The notes: generated by a model from the letters alone, not told the origin. A stretch of DNA of 31,533 nt from Alistipes sp. (GCA_020026435.1 JAHHQK010000024.1:1-31533); one strand, 5' to 3'. Counted from the stretch's first letter, positions 15,039-23,605 are shown. Numbers and translations: made by a program.

Positions 15039-15830
15039 ATGAATCAAATACAGAGTGTCACGATCGTCGGTAGCGGCAACCTGGCCGAAGCGCTGGCCAG
15101 GGCCATGGATCGGAGCGATCTGGACCTCGTGCAGATCATCGCCCGCAATCGTCTTCGGGGCGAGGAGGTGGCGCGGATGGCGCACACCGTGTGGCGGGCG
15201 TCGGTGGAGGAGGCTCCCCGAACGGATATCTACATCATTGCGGTCAGCGACCGTGCCGTGCCCGAAGTGGCCGAGGGGTTGTCGTCGGTAAGAGAGGCGG
15301 TCGTGGTGCATACCGCGGGCAGCGTGCCGATGGAGTCCATCCCCGAACAGTTTGCCCGTCGGGGCGTATTTTACCCCTTGCAGACCTTCACCCGGGGGCG
15401 CGAGGTCGACTTTGGCGAGATCCCGGTTTTCATCGAGGGCGCGACGCCCGAATTGCAGGACGAACTGGAGCGGTTTGCTCTGAGGATCAGCCGTACGGTG
15501 CATTTCGCATCGGGCGACATGAGGCGCAAGATCCATCTGGCGGGGGTACTCGCAAACAACTTCACCAACGAGATGTATGTTCTGGGTGAGGAGGTCATGG
15601 GCTGGGCCGGTTTGGGATTCGAGGTGCTGAAGCCCATCATCCGCGAGACCGCCGCAAAGGCCTCGGAGGCTTCATCGCCCGTCGAAGTGCAGACCGGGCC
15701 GGCCGTAAGGCACGACCGGTCGACGCTCGAACGACACAATGCGTTGATGGAGGAGATGGGACAACAGAAAATGAAAAATATTTATAATCAAATCAGTCAA
15801 ATTATATGGGAAACTTCAAAGAAGATATAG
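15039..15830 (+). CDS. DUF2520 / Rossmann-like NAD(P)-binding protein
   Basis: A 263-residue protein with an N-terminal Rossmann fold (IVGSGNLAEALARAM, about 9-23), a middle beta-alpha pattern (TDIYIIAVSDRAVPEV) and a C-terminal DUF2520 helical domain (about 165-260) containing HLAGVLANNFTNEMY and GPAVRHD. The family resembles pyrroline-5-carboxylate reductase and 6-phosphogluconate-dehydrogenase folds, but its substrate is unknown to me. It overlaps the following phosphatase gene by 25 bases, so the two are almost certainly co-expressed; the pairing of these two families is common in Bacteroidota genomes. It begins 48 bases after the yihY-like gene. Confidence 0.88.
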   Translation: MNQIQSVTIVGSGNLAEALARAMDRSDLDLVQIIARNRLRGEEVARMAHTVWRASVEEAPRTDIYIIAVSDRAVPEVAEGLSSVREAVVVHTAGSVPMESIPEQFARRGVFYPLQTFTRGREVDFGEIPVFIEGATPELQDELERFALRISRTVHFASGDMRRKIHLAGVLANNFTNEMYVLGEEVMGWAGLGFEVLKPIIRETAAKASEASSPVEVQTGPAVRHDRSTLERHNALMEEMGQQKMKNIYNQISQIIWETSKKI

Positions 15831-16351
15831 CCAAGGTCGAAGCCTTTGTCTTCGATGTCGACGGCGTGATGACCGACGGGGGTATCATCCCCACGATCGA
15901 CGGCGATTTCATCCGCCGCTACAACGCCAAGGACGGCTATGCGCTGGCCTATGCCATCAAGATGGGTTACAAGATCTGTGTCATCACGGGAGGCCGCGGA
16001 AAGAATCTTGAGCATCGTCTCAAGATGTTGGGAATCAACAAATTCTACACTGACTGCATGGACAAGATCACCACCATGCGCCGCTACTTCGAGGAGGAGG
16101 GCATCTGTGCCGAGAACGCCATTTACATGGGTGACGACATCCCCGATCTGGAGTGTATGCGCGAGGTAGGTATTCCGGTATGTCCGGCCGATGCCGCTTC
16201 GGAGGTTTTGGAGGCGGCGCGTTATGTGTCGGAGTATGACGGAGGTCAGGGTGCCGTGCGCGACATCGTCGAGCAGGTGCTCCGCGCCAAGGGCGACTGG
16301 GCCAAGAACTGCGAGGGAGTGACACCGTCGTCGCTGGTGGCGTCGAGATAG
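15806..16351 (+). CDS. kdsC: HAD-superfamily phosphatase, KdsC type (Kdo-8-phosphate phosphatase)
   Basis: A 181-residue cytoplasmic phosphatase of the KdsC group, which removes phosphate from 3-deoxy-D-manno-octulosonate 8-phosphate during synthesis of Kdo, the inner-core sugar of lipopolysaccharide. HAD motifs are clear: nucleophile Asp17 and acid/base Asp19 in FDVDGVMTDG (16-25), the VITGG motif II, and GDDIPDLECM as motif IV. There is no cap domain, as in true KdsC. The length is typical, with a slightly longer C-terminal tail. The gene overlaps the DUF2520 gene by 25 bases. The lpxB gene elsewhere in the window shows the same envelope pathway, but KdsC-like phosphatases also act on other sugars, so the substrate is an inference. 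Confidence 0.87.
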   Translation: MGNFKEDIAKVEAFVFDVDGVMTDGGIIPTIDGDFIRRYNAKDGYALAYAIKMGYKICVITGGRGKNLEHRLKMLGINKFYTDCMDKITTMRRYFEEEGICAENAIYMGDDIPDLECMREVGIPVCPADAASEVLEAARYVSEYDGGQGAVRDIVEQVLRAKGDWAKNCEGVTPSSLVASR

Positions 16352-16473
16352 GGGGGTAGTACCTGGTGGGGGTATCCTGGCTTACTGCGGATTGCCGCGG
16401 TGATTCGGTCTGAGACCATACCAAATAAGTTATTACCGACCGGTCCTATCCCCAGGGATTCCGTTCAAAATCA
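16352..16473 (+). other. Gene-free spacer between kdsC and the shared terminator
   Basis: About 120 bases with no coding potential. They include runs of G near 16353, a small GGTCTGAGACC hairpin and CGGTCC near the end. I see no RNA gene that I can name. Confidence 0.5.
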
Positions 16474-16520
16474 AAAATCCGTACTTCGAGGTGTTTAACC
16501 TCCGAAGTACGGATTTTTTT
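16474..16520. terminator. Bidirectional intrinsic terminator for kdsC and rlmD
   Basis: AAAAATCCGTACTTCGAGG on the left pairs with CCTC(C)GAAGTACGGATTTTT on the right, with one bulged base and a short loop. A-run on one side and T-run on the other make it work on both strands, as expected between convergent genes. Confidence 0.88.
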
Positions 16521-16547
16521 ATGGGTTTCGGGAGCAGTCCCGAGGGG

Positions 16548-17957
16548 CTATCTCTTCACGAGCTTCACGACATTCTCCACATGGTGCGTGTGGGGGAACA
16601 TATCCACGGGCTGGACGGCCACCACGCGGTAATCCTCATTGAGCAGGGCCAGGTCGCGGGCCTGGGTGGCGGGGTTGCAGCTCACGTAGACGATGCGCTC
16701 GGGGGCGGCACGGCGGATCACCTCGATCACCGGCTCGTCGACACCCGCACGCGGCGGGTCGAGGATGATCACATCGGGACGACCGTTGCGGCTTACGAAC
16801 TCGTCGTCCAAAACGGCCTTCATGTCTCCGGCGTAGAACGACGTGTTGGTGATGTTGTTCCAGGCGGAGTTGACCTTGGCGTCCTCGATGGCCTCGGGGA
16901 CATACTCGATGCCGACAACCTTGCGGCAGCGGGCGGCGCAGAAGTTGGCGATCGTACCCGTGCCGGTGTAGAGGTCGTAGAGCACGTCGTCGGCCTTCAG
17001 GTCGGCAAATTCGCGCGTCACCTTATACAGTTCGTAGGCCTGCAGCGAGTTGGTCTGGTAGAACGACTTGGGGCCGACCTTGAACTTCAGACCCTCCATC
17101 TCCTCGACGATGTGGTCCTTGCCCTTGAAAAGTACGGGCGTGAGGTCACCGACCGAGTCGTTGAGTTTGGTGTTGACGATATAGAACAGCGAGGTGATCT
17201 CGGGGAAACGGGCCGCCACATGATTCAGCAGCGAGGTGATCCACTCGATGTTGTCCTCGCCGAAGACGACGATGAGCATCACTTCTCCGGTCGAGGCCGT
17301 GCGGATGATCATGTTGCGCATGATGCCCTCGTGGGTGTGGGCGTTATGGAACGGGTAGCCCAGCTCCAGGCAGTAGCGTTTGATCTCGTCGCGGATGGCG
17401 TTCGAGGGTTCGGGCTGGAGGTAGCATTTGTCGATGTCGAGGACCTTGTCGAACATATTGGGGATGTGGAATCCCAGGGCGGGACCGGCCACGATGTCGG
17501 CATTCTGCTCGATCTCCTCGCGGGTCAGCCAGCGGCGGTCGGCAAACGTGAATTCGAGTTTGTTGCGGTAGAACCGGGTTTTGGCCGATCCCAGACAGGG
17601 GCGGATCTCGGGCAGTTCGATCTTGCCGATGCGGGTCAACTGGTCGCTCACCTGCTCGGTCTTGAAGCGCAGCTGCTCCTCATAGGGCAGCGACTGCCAC
17701 TTGCAGCCACCGCAGACTCCGAAGTGGGGACAGAAGGGTTCGGTGCGGTGTTCCGACTTTTTGACGTAACGCACGACGTATCCCTCCATGAAACGGCGGC
17801 GTTTGGATCGGATCTGCACATCGACCACGTCGCCCGGCACGGTCATCGGCACGAAGACCACCACGTCGTTCCATCGACCCATGGCCTTGCCTTCGGCGGC
17901 CAGGGTTGTTATTTCGAGCCCCTCGATCAGGGGGTAATTAGCTTTTTTTCTTGCCAT
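16548..17957 (-). CDS. rlmD: RlmD-type 23S rRNA (uracil-5-)-methyltransferase
   Basis: A 469-residue RNA m5U methyltransferase. It has a TRAM domain at about residues 5-65 (basic, RSKRRRFMEGYVV), then the iron-sulfur cluster cysteines Cys76, Cys82 and Cys85 (CPHFGVCGGC) with Cys178 (DKCYL) as probable fourth ligand. The SAM motif is LYDLYTGTGTIANF, the motif ILDPPRAG is clear, and the nucleophile Cys427 lies in SCNPAT. E. coli RlmD (U1939) and its relatives share the cluster and motif set; RlmC-type U747 activity cannot be excluded. It converges on kdsC, sharing the terminator at 16474-16520, and has its own promoter at 17974-18004. The substrate uracil is inferred from the family. Confidence 0.93.
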   Translation of the reverse strand: MARKKANYPLIEGLEITTLAAEGKAMGRWNDVVVFVPMTVPGDVVDVQIRSKRRRFMEGYVVRYVKKSEHRTEPFCPHFGVCGGCKWQSLPYEEQLRFKTEQVSDQLTRIGKIELPEIRPCLGSAKTRFYRNKLEFTFADRRWLTREEIEQNADIVAGPALGFHIPNMFDKVLDIDKCYLQPEPSNAIRDEIKRYCLELGYPFHNAHTHEGIMRNMIIRTASTGEVMLIVVFGEDNIEWITSLLNHVAARFPEITSLFYIVNTKLNDSVGDLTPVLFKGKDHIVEEMEGLKFKVGPKSFYQTNSLQAYELYKVTREFADLKADDVLYDLYTGTGTIANFCAARCRKVVGIEYVPEAIEDAKVNSAWNNITNTSFYAGDMKAVLDDEFVSRNGRPDVIILDPPRAGVDEPVIEVIRRAAPERIVYVSCNPATQARDLALLNEDYRVVAVQPVDMFPHTHHVENVVKLVKR

Positions 17958-17973
17958 ATCGGATTATTTTCGG

Positions 17974-18004
17974 CAAAGATACGACAAGGCGCAGGCAAAT
18001 GCAA
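17974..18004 (-). promoter_or_regulatory. Promoter of rlmD
   Basis: Minus strand: TTG (18004-18002), 20 bases, then a perfect TATCTTTG (17981-17974). The predicted transcript start is near 17967, a leader of about 10 bases to the ATG at 17957. Confidence 0.75.
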
Positions 18005-18050
18005 GAAAATGCAATAAGATACGGGTATTCCGCCCCGGAAAAGGCGGGGG

Positions 18051-19208
18051 CTACACCTCTGCGGGGTCTTTGGGGGATTGATCTTTGCGCATCTTGGCGC
18101 GGGCGCGGACGCCGCCCAGCCAAAATCCCACGGCAAAGGGGCCTCCGATCAGCGCACCGAGTCCGAGTACCAGGTAGAGCAGCACCTGTCCCACGAGCAT
18201 CGGGATGGCATCCAGGGCACCCTGCACCACCTCGTCGGCCGACGTGCGCAGCTGGTCGGTGAAGGCCTCGCGTTCGTGGGAGATGTAGTGCTGGAGTTCG
18301 CGGCGCTGGCGGTCCACGTCGATGAAGGCGTTGTCGACCGATGAATTGATCGATTCGATGAGGATTCCCAGCTGGGTGTTCATGTCGGAGAGCATTTTGT
18401 CGGAGATCTCGGGAAGGTTTTCCGCCACGACGACCATGCGTTTGAAGTTACGCTCCAGGGAGTCGAGCTGTGCCCCCAGTTCTGTGCGTATGCTGTCCTG
18501 GCGGAGCTGCATTTCGAGGATATCCTTTGACCAGCCTATGCTGTTGGAAATCTGCTGGGTATGGCCGCTCAGACGGTCGTTGACGTCGGCCAGCACCTCG
18601 GCAATCGATCCCGTGGCGTAGGAGGTGTCGACGCCGTTGGCCTTGAGGAAGTTCATCCAGGCCAGCGTGGTGTTGTCTGTGCCGCGGTCGGCGTCGGTCG
18701 TGGGGTTGGCGGCGGTGTATTCGCTGACGAAATGCTCCATCAGCCCGTACCGCTCCGAGGAGAGGGTCTCCCGGGCCAGTGCGCGGATTTTTTCCTTGAG
18801 GTTTTCGGCCGTTTCGCGGGCTATGGGCGTGCCGGGGCCGAAGAGCAGGGAGTCGGGCATGAGGACGAATTGTTCGTCCATGCGGTGACAGAGGATCCAC
18901 AGGTCGGCCAAAGCCACGTCTGGGATACCCTGCATGGCGGCCGTCACGGCGGCGCGTGTGGTGCGGATCTTCCAGCGCGAGGCGGCGATACGGATGGGGG
19001 TGGAGCGGGTTGTCGAGGAGATCGAGTCGGCGGCGCGGGCCACCTCCGAGGCCAGGTCGTAGTAGAAACCGCGGGTCATGATCCTGATATTCATCTCCTC
19101 CTTGGGGAGGGGGTCACCCGTCGATACGGCCACCTTCATCAGCGAACAACTCACCAGGGTCGTCGCGGCAAAGAGCGCAGCCAAAATTCTCCATCCGTAT
19201 TTACTCAT
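18051..19208 (-). CDS. Lipoprotein with central coiled-coil region and C-terminal membrane segment, unknown function
   Basis: A 385-residue protein I cannot assign to a family. The N-terminus is a lipoprotein signal (MSKYGWRILAALFAATTLVS, lipid-bearing Cys21). The next 160 residues are mixed, with charged helical segments and an unusually Thr/Ala/Ser-rich part. About 200-330 is a long heptad-like helical stretch (from SIRTELGAQLDSLERNF to HEREAFTDQ), probably a coiled coil. A hydrophobic segment near the end (MLVGQVLLYLVLGLGALIGG) is followed by a basic tail. An upstream ATG (19226) adds six residues; the shorter start gives a more typical signal. A lipid anchor plus an inner-membrane helix at the other end is unusual and suggests a structural element in the periplasm. 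A single-gene unit; 92 bases separate it from rlmD. Confidence 0.75.
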   Translation of the reverse strand: MSKYGWRILAALFAATTLVSCSLMKVAVSTGDPLPKEEMNIRIMTRGFYYDLASEVARAADSISSTTRSTPIRIAASRWKIRTTRAAVTAAMQGIPDVALADLWILCHRMDEQFVLMPDSLLFGPGTPIARETAENLKEKIRALARETLSSERYGLMEHFVSEYTAANPTTDADRGTDNTTLAWMNFLKANGVDTSYATGSIAEVLADVNDRLSGHTQQISNSIGWSKDILEMQLRQDSIRTELGAQLDSLERNFKRMVVVAENLPEISDKMLSDMNTQLGILIESINSSVDNAFIDVDRQRRELQHYISHEREAFTDQLRTSADEVVQGALDAIPMLVGQVLLYLVLGLGALIGGPFAVGFWLGGVRARAKMRKDQSPKDPAEV

Positions 19209-19322
19209 CCGATCGATCATCGTCAAAACTTTTTGGGGGTCAAATCTGCAAAAACAGAACCATCGGGTCTGTTTTCGGCGTTTTTCGGAGGTGAAAGGTA
19301 GCTAAAATCTGTCAAAAAACAT

Positions 19323-19330
19323 TATCTTTG
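19323..19330 (+). promoter_or_regulatory. Promoter -7 box (TATCTTTG) for the metallo-hydrolase gene
   Basis: Perfect TAnnTTTG element; transcription would start near 19337, leaving a leader of about 110 bases before the ATG at 19448. No clear -33 box. Confidence 0.65.
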
Positions 19331-19342
19331 CCCAATATAATT

Positions 19343-19420
19343 CCCGCGCGCATGAAGGCCCGGACGAGTCCGGATCCGCACTAAGCGGCTCTGAGACTCC
19401 GACTTACGCACAGAAGCGGG
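19343..19420 (+). ncRNA. Candidate structured leader RNA (multi-branch junction)
   Basis: CCCGC (19343-19347) pairs with GCGGG (19416-19420) and GCG (19348-19350) with CGC (19407-19409), with a bulge ACAGAA between the outer and inner halves. Inside are two hairpins, CCGGA/TCCGG (19360-19364 with 19369-19373) around a CGAG loop, and CCGC/GCGG (19376-19379 with 19385-19388). The fold lies wholly in the predicted leader, between promoter and start codon. It is not a tRNA and I do not recognise a known riboswitch or ribozyme. Confidence 0.45.
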
Positions 19421-19447
19421 TAACCGATTAAATTTTAGAGAAAAGAC

Positions 19448-20116
19448 ATGAAAACCGCCTGCCTGCAATTCAATCCCATACAGGAGAACACCTACGTGGT
19501 CTGGGACGAGACCGGAGAGGGTGTCATCATCGATGCCGGAAATTCGACCCCCAGGGAAAACGCCATATTGAACAACTTTATCATCGAGCATAACATCAAA
19601 CCCGTCCTGGCGGTCAACACCCACGGACATTTCGACCATACGCTCGGCGTACAGTATGTCAAGGAACAGTTCCACGTGGAATTTGCCCTCTCGCGCAAGG
19701 ACCAGTTCCTGCTGGACAATGCCGCGACCTCGGGTGAGATCTTCGGGGTGAAGATCGGCGCGATGCCTTCGATCGACATCGACCTGGACTCCACGCCCGA
19801 GATCCGTTTCGGTAAGACCACCCTTAAGGTCATCCCCACGCCGGGTCACACGCCCGGTCATGTGGCCCTCTTCGACGAGAAGTCGCAGGTGGTCTTTACG
19901 GGCGACACGCTCTTCCGCGAGAGCATCGGTCGCACGGATCTGCCCGGCGGTGACTATTCGTGGATCATGCGCTCGATCCTGGACCGCATCATCCCGCTGG
20001 GCGAGGAGGTGAAGGTCCATCCGGGCCACGGCCCTCAGACCACCATCTCCCACGAAACGCTCTATAACCCCTTTGTGGTCGAGGTGTTGAACGACCAGGT
20101 CGACTATCATGAATAA
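19448..20116 (+). CDS. Metallo-beta-lactamase-fold hydrolase (glyoxalase II-like)
   Basis: A 222-residue cytoplasmic metal-dependent hydrolase. The metal-binding signature THGHFDH (58-64: His59, His61, Asp63, His64) is followed by TPGHTPGH, FTGDTLF and HPGHGPQ, which together make the dinuclear zinc site of this superfamily. The length matches the small single-domain group related to hydroxyacylglutathione hydrolase (YcbL type) without the C-terminal glutathione-binding domain, so glutathione need not be the substrate. The long structured leader suggests regulation of its mRNA. The stop overlaps the start of the FkbM gene by 8 bases. Confidence 0.9.
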   Translation: MKTACLQFNPIQENTYVVWDETGEGVIIDAGNSTPRENAILNNFIIEHNIKPVLAVNTHGHFDHTLGVQYVKEQFHVEFALSRKDQFLLDNAATSGEIFGVKIGAMPSIDIDLDSTPEIRFGKTTLKVIPTPGHTPGHVALFDEKSQVVFTGDTLFRESIGRTDLPGGDYSWIMRSILDRIIPLGEEVKVHPGHGPQTTISHETLYNPFVVEVLNDQVDYHE

Positions 20117-20867
20117 ATTTGCCGGGAACGTGGGAAAGATCATTCATAAACTGCTCTATCATACCCTCTCGCTGAAGCATTACCTCGGGACGGTGAGCCG
20201 TCTGTTCTTTATCTTCCGGCGTCTGGGCATCGGCCGCTATGCTCCCGCTACGGAGTATGTCTACCACCTCGACCGTCTGGTCCGCGCAGGCGATACGGCC
20301 ATCGACATCGGGGCCAATCTGGGTTACTACTCCCGGTCGTTGTCCGACCTGGTGGGTGCGGAGGGGCGACTCTACGCCGTGGAACCCGTCCCCGAGATCT
20401 GCGAGGTCCTGCGCCACAACCTCAAGGGATGCTCCAATGTCGAGATCCTGCCCTATGCCCTGGGAACGGAGGACAAGATGATCGCCATGGGCAACGACTC
20501 GGCCGCACGGACGGGCTATTTCGGTACGGGCCAGAACTTTGTCAACGAGACGGGGAAGCATACCGATGTGGAATTCACGGCCCGTATGCGCCGCGGCAGC
20601 GAGCTGTTCGGGGGGCTGGAGCGTCTGGATTTCATCAAGTGCGACATTGAGGGCTATGAGCTTATCGTCATGGAGGAAATGCGTCCCCTGCTGGAGCGTT
20701 TCCACCCCACGGTTCTCATTGAGACGGGCGGCGAGAACCGTCCGAGGATCGTCGCTCTGTTCGAGGGGCTGGGCTATCGGGGCTTCACGCTCGACCACGG
20801 TCGGGAATGCCCCCTGACGGCCGACGACGAGAAGGACATCATCTTCCGCCCGACCCCCGCCTGCTGA
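20109..20867 (+). CDS. FkbM-family methyltransferase
   Basis: A 252-residue class I SAM-dependent methyltransferase. The N-terminal 50 residues are basic and aromatic; SAM motif AIDIGANLGYYS lies at 64-75, motif II near YAVEPVPEICEVL, and FIKCDIEGYELIVME follows. The pattern (DIGANxG and DIEGxE) is diagnostic for FkbM proteins, which add methyl groups to sugars or polyketides, often in surface glycan synthesis. Here the substrate is unknown. It overlaps the upstream hydrolase by 8 bases, so the pair is co-translated. A 180-base spacer rich in hairpins follows before trmD. Confidence 0.88.
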   Translation: MNKFAGNVGKIIHKLLYHTLSLKHYLGTVSRLFFIFRRLGIGRYAPATEYVYHLDRLVRAGDTAIDIGANLGYYSRSLSDLVGAEGRLYAVEPVPEICEVLRHNLKGCSNVEILPYALGTEDKMIAMGNDSAARTGYFGTGQNFVNETGKHTDVEFTARMRRGSELFGGLERLDFIKCDIEGYELIVMEEMRPLLERFHPTVLIETGGENRPRIVALFEGLGYRGFTLDHGRECPLTADDEKDIIFRPTPAC

Positions 20868-21047
20868 AATCCCGCTGAGATCTCACGGAGATCCCGCAGA
20901 AAAAAAGGATTTTCGGGGTGGGGATCCTCGGAAAAACTCCCCGCCGGGGCCCATACCCTTGCGGCGTGGAAAACCCCTTTCGGAAAACTCCCTTGAGGGG
21001 GCTTGTCCGGAAAAACTGAATCAGAAACAAAAAACAACAGATAACTC
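20868..21047 (+). other. Spacer with several hairpins between the FkbM gene and trmD
   Basis: Includes GATCTC/GAGATC (20879-20884 with 20888-20893, 3-base loop), and further G/C-rich complementary pieces near 20916-20955 and 20975-21000. No clear T-run terminator or promoter box was found, so read-through into trmD is likely. Confidence 0.5.
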
Positions 21048-21728
21048 ATGCGTATAGATATCATTACGGTCGTTCCCGAGCTGGTTGCTTCGCCTCTGGG
21101 CGAGTCGATCCTCAAACGCGCCCAGGACAAAGGATTGGTCGAGATCGTGATCCACAACCTCCATGATTATGCCCACGACAAACGCAAAACCACCGACGAT
21201 TACCCCTTCGGCGGAGAGGCGGGCATGGTGATGAAGTGCGAGCCGGTCTTTGAACTCATCGAGAAGCTCCAGTCGGAGCGTCACTACGACGAGGTGATCT
21301 ACACCTCGCCCGACGGAGTGCAGTATAACCAGCACGAGGCCAACCGCCTCTCGATGCTGGAGAACATCATCATCCTCTGCGGCCACTACAAGGGCATCGA
21401 CCACCGCATCCGCGAACACCTCATCACGCGCGAGATCTCGATCGGCGACTATGTACTGACGGGTGGCGAGCTGGCCGCCTGTATCATAGCCGATTCGGTG
21501 GTGCGCCTGCTGCCTGGAGCCATCGGCGACGAGGCGTCGGCTTTGACCGACTCGTTCCAGGACAACCTGCTGGCACCCCCGATCTACACCCGCCCGGCCG
21601 AGTTCCGCGGATGGAAGGTCCCCGATGTGCTGCTGTCGGGTAATTTTGCCGAGATCGAGAAGTGGCAGGACGAACAAGCCTATGCACGTACCAAGGCCCT
21701 GCGCCCCGATCTACTGGACGAGGATTAA
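21048..21728 (+). CDS. trmD: tRNA (guanine37-N1)-methyltransferase
   Basis: TrmD methylates G37 next to the anticodon of several tRNAs, which prevents frameshifting. The 226-residue protein has the trefoil-knot (SPOUT) motifs: N-terminal MRIDIITVVPEL, the DYPFGGEAGMVMK loop, ILCGHYKGIDHRI, and the knot segment EISIGDYVLTGGELAA. The C-terminal part contains YTRPAEFRGWKVPDVLLSG (here given in part), typical of the family. Length is normal. The usual ribosomal neighbours (rpsP, rimM, rplS) are absent; instead lpxB follows after 21 bases. Confidence 0.96.
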   Translation: MRIDIITVVPELVASPLGESILKRAQDKGLVEIVIHNLHDYAHDKRKTTDDYPFGGEAGMVMKCEPVFELIEKLQSERHYDEVIYTSPDGVQYNQHEANRLSMLENIIILCGHYKGIDHRIREHLITREISIGDYVLTGGELAACIIADSVVRLLPGAIGDEASALTDSFQDNLLAPPIYTRPAEFRGWKVPDVLLSGNFAEIEKWQDEQAYARTKALRPDLLDED

Positions 21729-21749
21729 TTATTATTTGGGAAGAGCATT

Positions 21750-22892
21750 ATGCGTTATTATCTTATAGCCGGAGAGCCTTCGGGCGACCTCCACGGGTCG
21801 AACCTCATCCGCGGTCTGAAGACCGCCGATCCCGAGGCTGAATTCCGCTTCTGGGGCGGTGACATGATGGCCGAGGCGGGCGGTAGCGAGAACCTCCGCA
21901 AACACTACCGCGAGACCTCGTTCTTCGGCATCGTCCAGGTGCTGAAGAACCTGGGGACGATCCGCCGCCAGATGAAGGAGTGCCAGTCCGATGTCGCGGC
22001 CTATCGGCCCGATGTGCTGATTCTGATCGACTACCCGGGTTTCAACATGAAGATGGCTCGCTGGGCCAAGGAGCACGGCATCCGCACCTATTACTACATC
22101 GCCCCCAAGGTGTGGGCCTGGAGGGAGTGGCGCGTGAAGTCGATCCGCAAATACGTCGACCGCCTGTTCATCATCTTCCCTTTCGAGCAGGAGTACTTTT
22201 CGAGCAAGGGCATCATGCCCGTCTTCGAGGGCAACCCCCTGGTCGATGCCATCGAAAAACGCCGAGGGGAGCTTCCGTCGGGCGAGGAGTTCCGCCGCCG
22301 CAACGGCCTGGATTCTCGTCCGATCATCGCCCTTCTGGCGGGTAGCCGCCGCGGTGAGATCCGCGACAACCTCCCGCTCATGGCCCTGCTTAGCCGCAAG
22401 TTCCCCGATCACCAGTTCGTGGTGGCTGGTGTGCCCTGGATCGAGCGGGAACTCTACGATCAGTATATGGCCGGAAGCGACATCCGCTATGTCTGCGATC
22501 AGACCTACGAGACCCTCTCGGTGGCCGAGGCGGCCGTCGTGACGTCGGGTACGGCCACGCTGGAGACCGCCCTGCTGGGTATTCCCGAGGTGGTGGTCTA
22601 CCGTACACTGTGGTTCCAGGTCAAGTTGCAGCCCTATGTGCTGAATGTGAAATGGGTGTCGCTGGTCAACCTCAACCTCCGCCGCGAGGCCGTGGCCGAG
22701 ATCATCCAGTCGGATCTGGACATCACGCGTGCCGAGCGCGAGTTGCGGGCCATCATCAAGGGCGGCGAAAAACGCGGACGGATGCTGGCCGACTTCGAGG
22801 AACTCGGACGCATCATCGGCCGCAAGGGCGTTGCCGACCGCTTCGCCCGCCGCATGACCGCATTTTTGAAGGAGGATCTGAAAAAACAATAA
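21750..22892 (+). CDS. lpxB: Lipid-A-disaccharide synthase
   Basis: LpxB joins UDP-2,3-diacylglucosamine to lipid X to form the lipid A disaccharide at the inner face of the inner membrane. The 380-residue GT19 glycosyltransferase shows AGEPSGDLHGSNLI (7-20), RFWGGDMMAEAGG, IDYPGFNMKMARWAK, APKVWAWREWRVK, the LLAGSRRGEI nucleotide-sugar loop, and SGTATLETALLGIP near the C-terminus. Length matches the family. It lies 21 bases after trmD and is followed after 56 bases by the FAH-family gene, so it is likely part of a long transcript. Together with the KdsC-type gene it shows a lipopolysaccharide-making Gram-negative organism. Confidence 0.96.
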   Translation: MRYYLIAGEPSGDLHGSNLIRGLKTADPEAEFRFWGGDMMAEAGGSENLRKHYRETSFFGIVQVLKNLGTIRRQMKECQSDVAAYRPDVLILIDYPGFNMKMARWAKEHGIRTYYYIAPKVWAWREWRVKSIRKYVDRLFIIFPFEQEYFSSKGIMPVFEGNPLVDAIEKRRGELPSGEEFRRRNGLDSRPIIALLAGSRRGEIRDNLPLMALLSRKFPDHQFVVAGVPWIERELYDQYMAGSDIRYVCDQTYETLSVAEAAVVTSGTATLETALLGIPEVVVYRTLWFQVKLQPYVLNVKWVSLVNLNLRREAVAEIIQSDLDITRAERELRAIIKGGEKRGRMLADFEELGRIIGRKGVADRFARRMTAFLKEDLKKQ

Positions 22893-22948
22893 TTTAGCGG
22901 ACGTCCTCTCGCCCCACGAGGGTGTGAAACCGTCCCAAGACCAAAGCA

Positions 22949-23581
22949 ATGAAGATAATCTGCATCGGCCGCAACTACGCGGCCCATTCCGAAGAACTGG
23001 ACCGCCTGACGGGCGGGGCGGCTCCCGAGGGAGAACCCGTGTGGTTCCTCAAACCCGACACCGCCCTGCTGCGCAACAACGATCCGTTCTATATCCCCTC
23101 CTTTTCGCAGGAGGTGCACTACGAGTGCGAGCTGGTCGTGAAGATCAACCGCGTGGGCAAATCCATCTCCGAACGCTTCGCCCGCCGCTACTACGACGAG
23201 GTGGGCCTCGGCATCGACTTCACGGCCCGCGACCTTCAGCGTGAGGCCGTGGACAAGGGACTCCCCTGGGAGCGTTGCAAGGCCTTTGACCATTCGGCCG
23301 CCCTGTCGCCCGAATTTGTCCGCTTGGAGGGCTTGGGGGGGAATGTTCAAAATCTGGAGTTTACGCTCGACATCAACGGCGAACGCCGCCAGGTGGGGCG
23401 CACCTCCGAGATGCTCTTCTCGGTCGATCAAATCATTGCTTGCCTGTCGCAGTATATGACCCTCAAGATCGGCGATCTGATCTATACGGGTACACCCGCA
23501 GGGGTCGGTCCTGTGCATCCGGGCGATACGCTGTCGGCCTCGATCGGCGACCGCGAATTATTGAATTTCGACATCCGATAG
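22949..23581 (+). CDS. Fumarylacetoacetate hydrolase (FAH) family protein
   Basis: A 210-residue member of the FAH superfamily, the short single-domain form. Family stretches include CIGRNYAAHSEEL (5-17), WFLKPDTALL, the metal-binding EVHYECELVV acidic pattern, GIDFTARDLQ, and TGTPAGVGPVHPGD near the C-terminus. Such proteins act as acylpyruvate hydrolases or oxaloacetate decarboxylases/tautomerases; the exact reaction cannot be assigned. The gene sits between lpxB and maf with short gaps (56 and 24 bases) and probably shares a transcript. Confidence 0.9.
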   Translation: MKIICIGRNYAAHSEELDRLTGGAAPEGEPVWFLKPDTALLRNNDPFYIPSFSQEVHYECELVVKINRVGKSISERFARRYYDEVGLGIDFTARDLQREAVDKGLPWERCKAFDHSAALSPEFVRLEGLGGNVQNLEFTLDINGERRQVGRTSEMLFSVDQIIACLSQYMTLKIGDLIYTGTPAGVGPVHPGDTLSASIGDRELLNFDIR

Positions 23582-23605
23582 GATTGGCTTATATAACGGA
23601 AAGAT

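Noticed and set aside
19391..19420. TPP-type riboswitch suggested by CTGAGA
   Set aside because: The rest of the TPP consensus is missing and the neighbouring stems do not fit; the gene is unrelated to thiamine.
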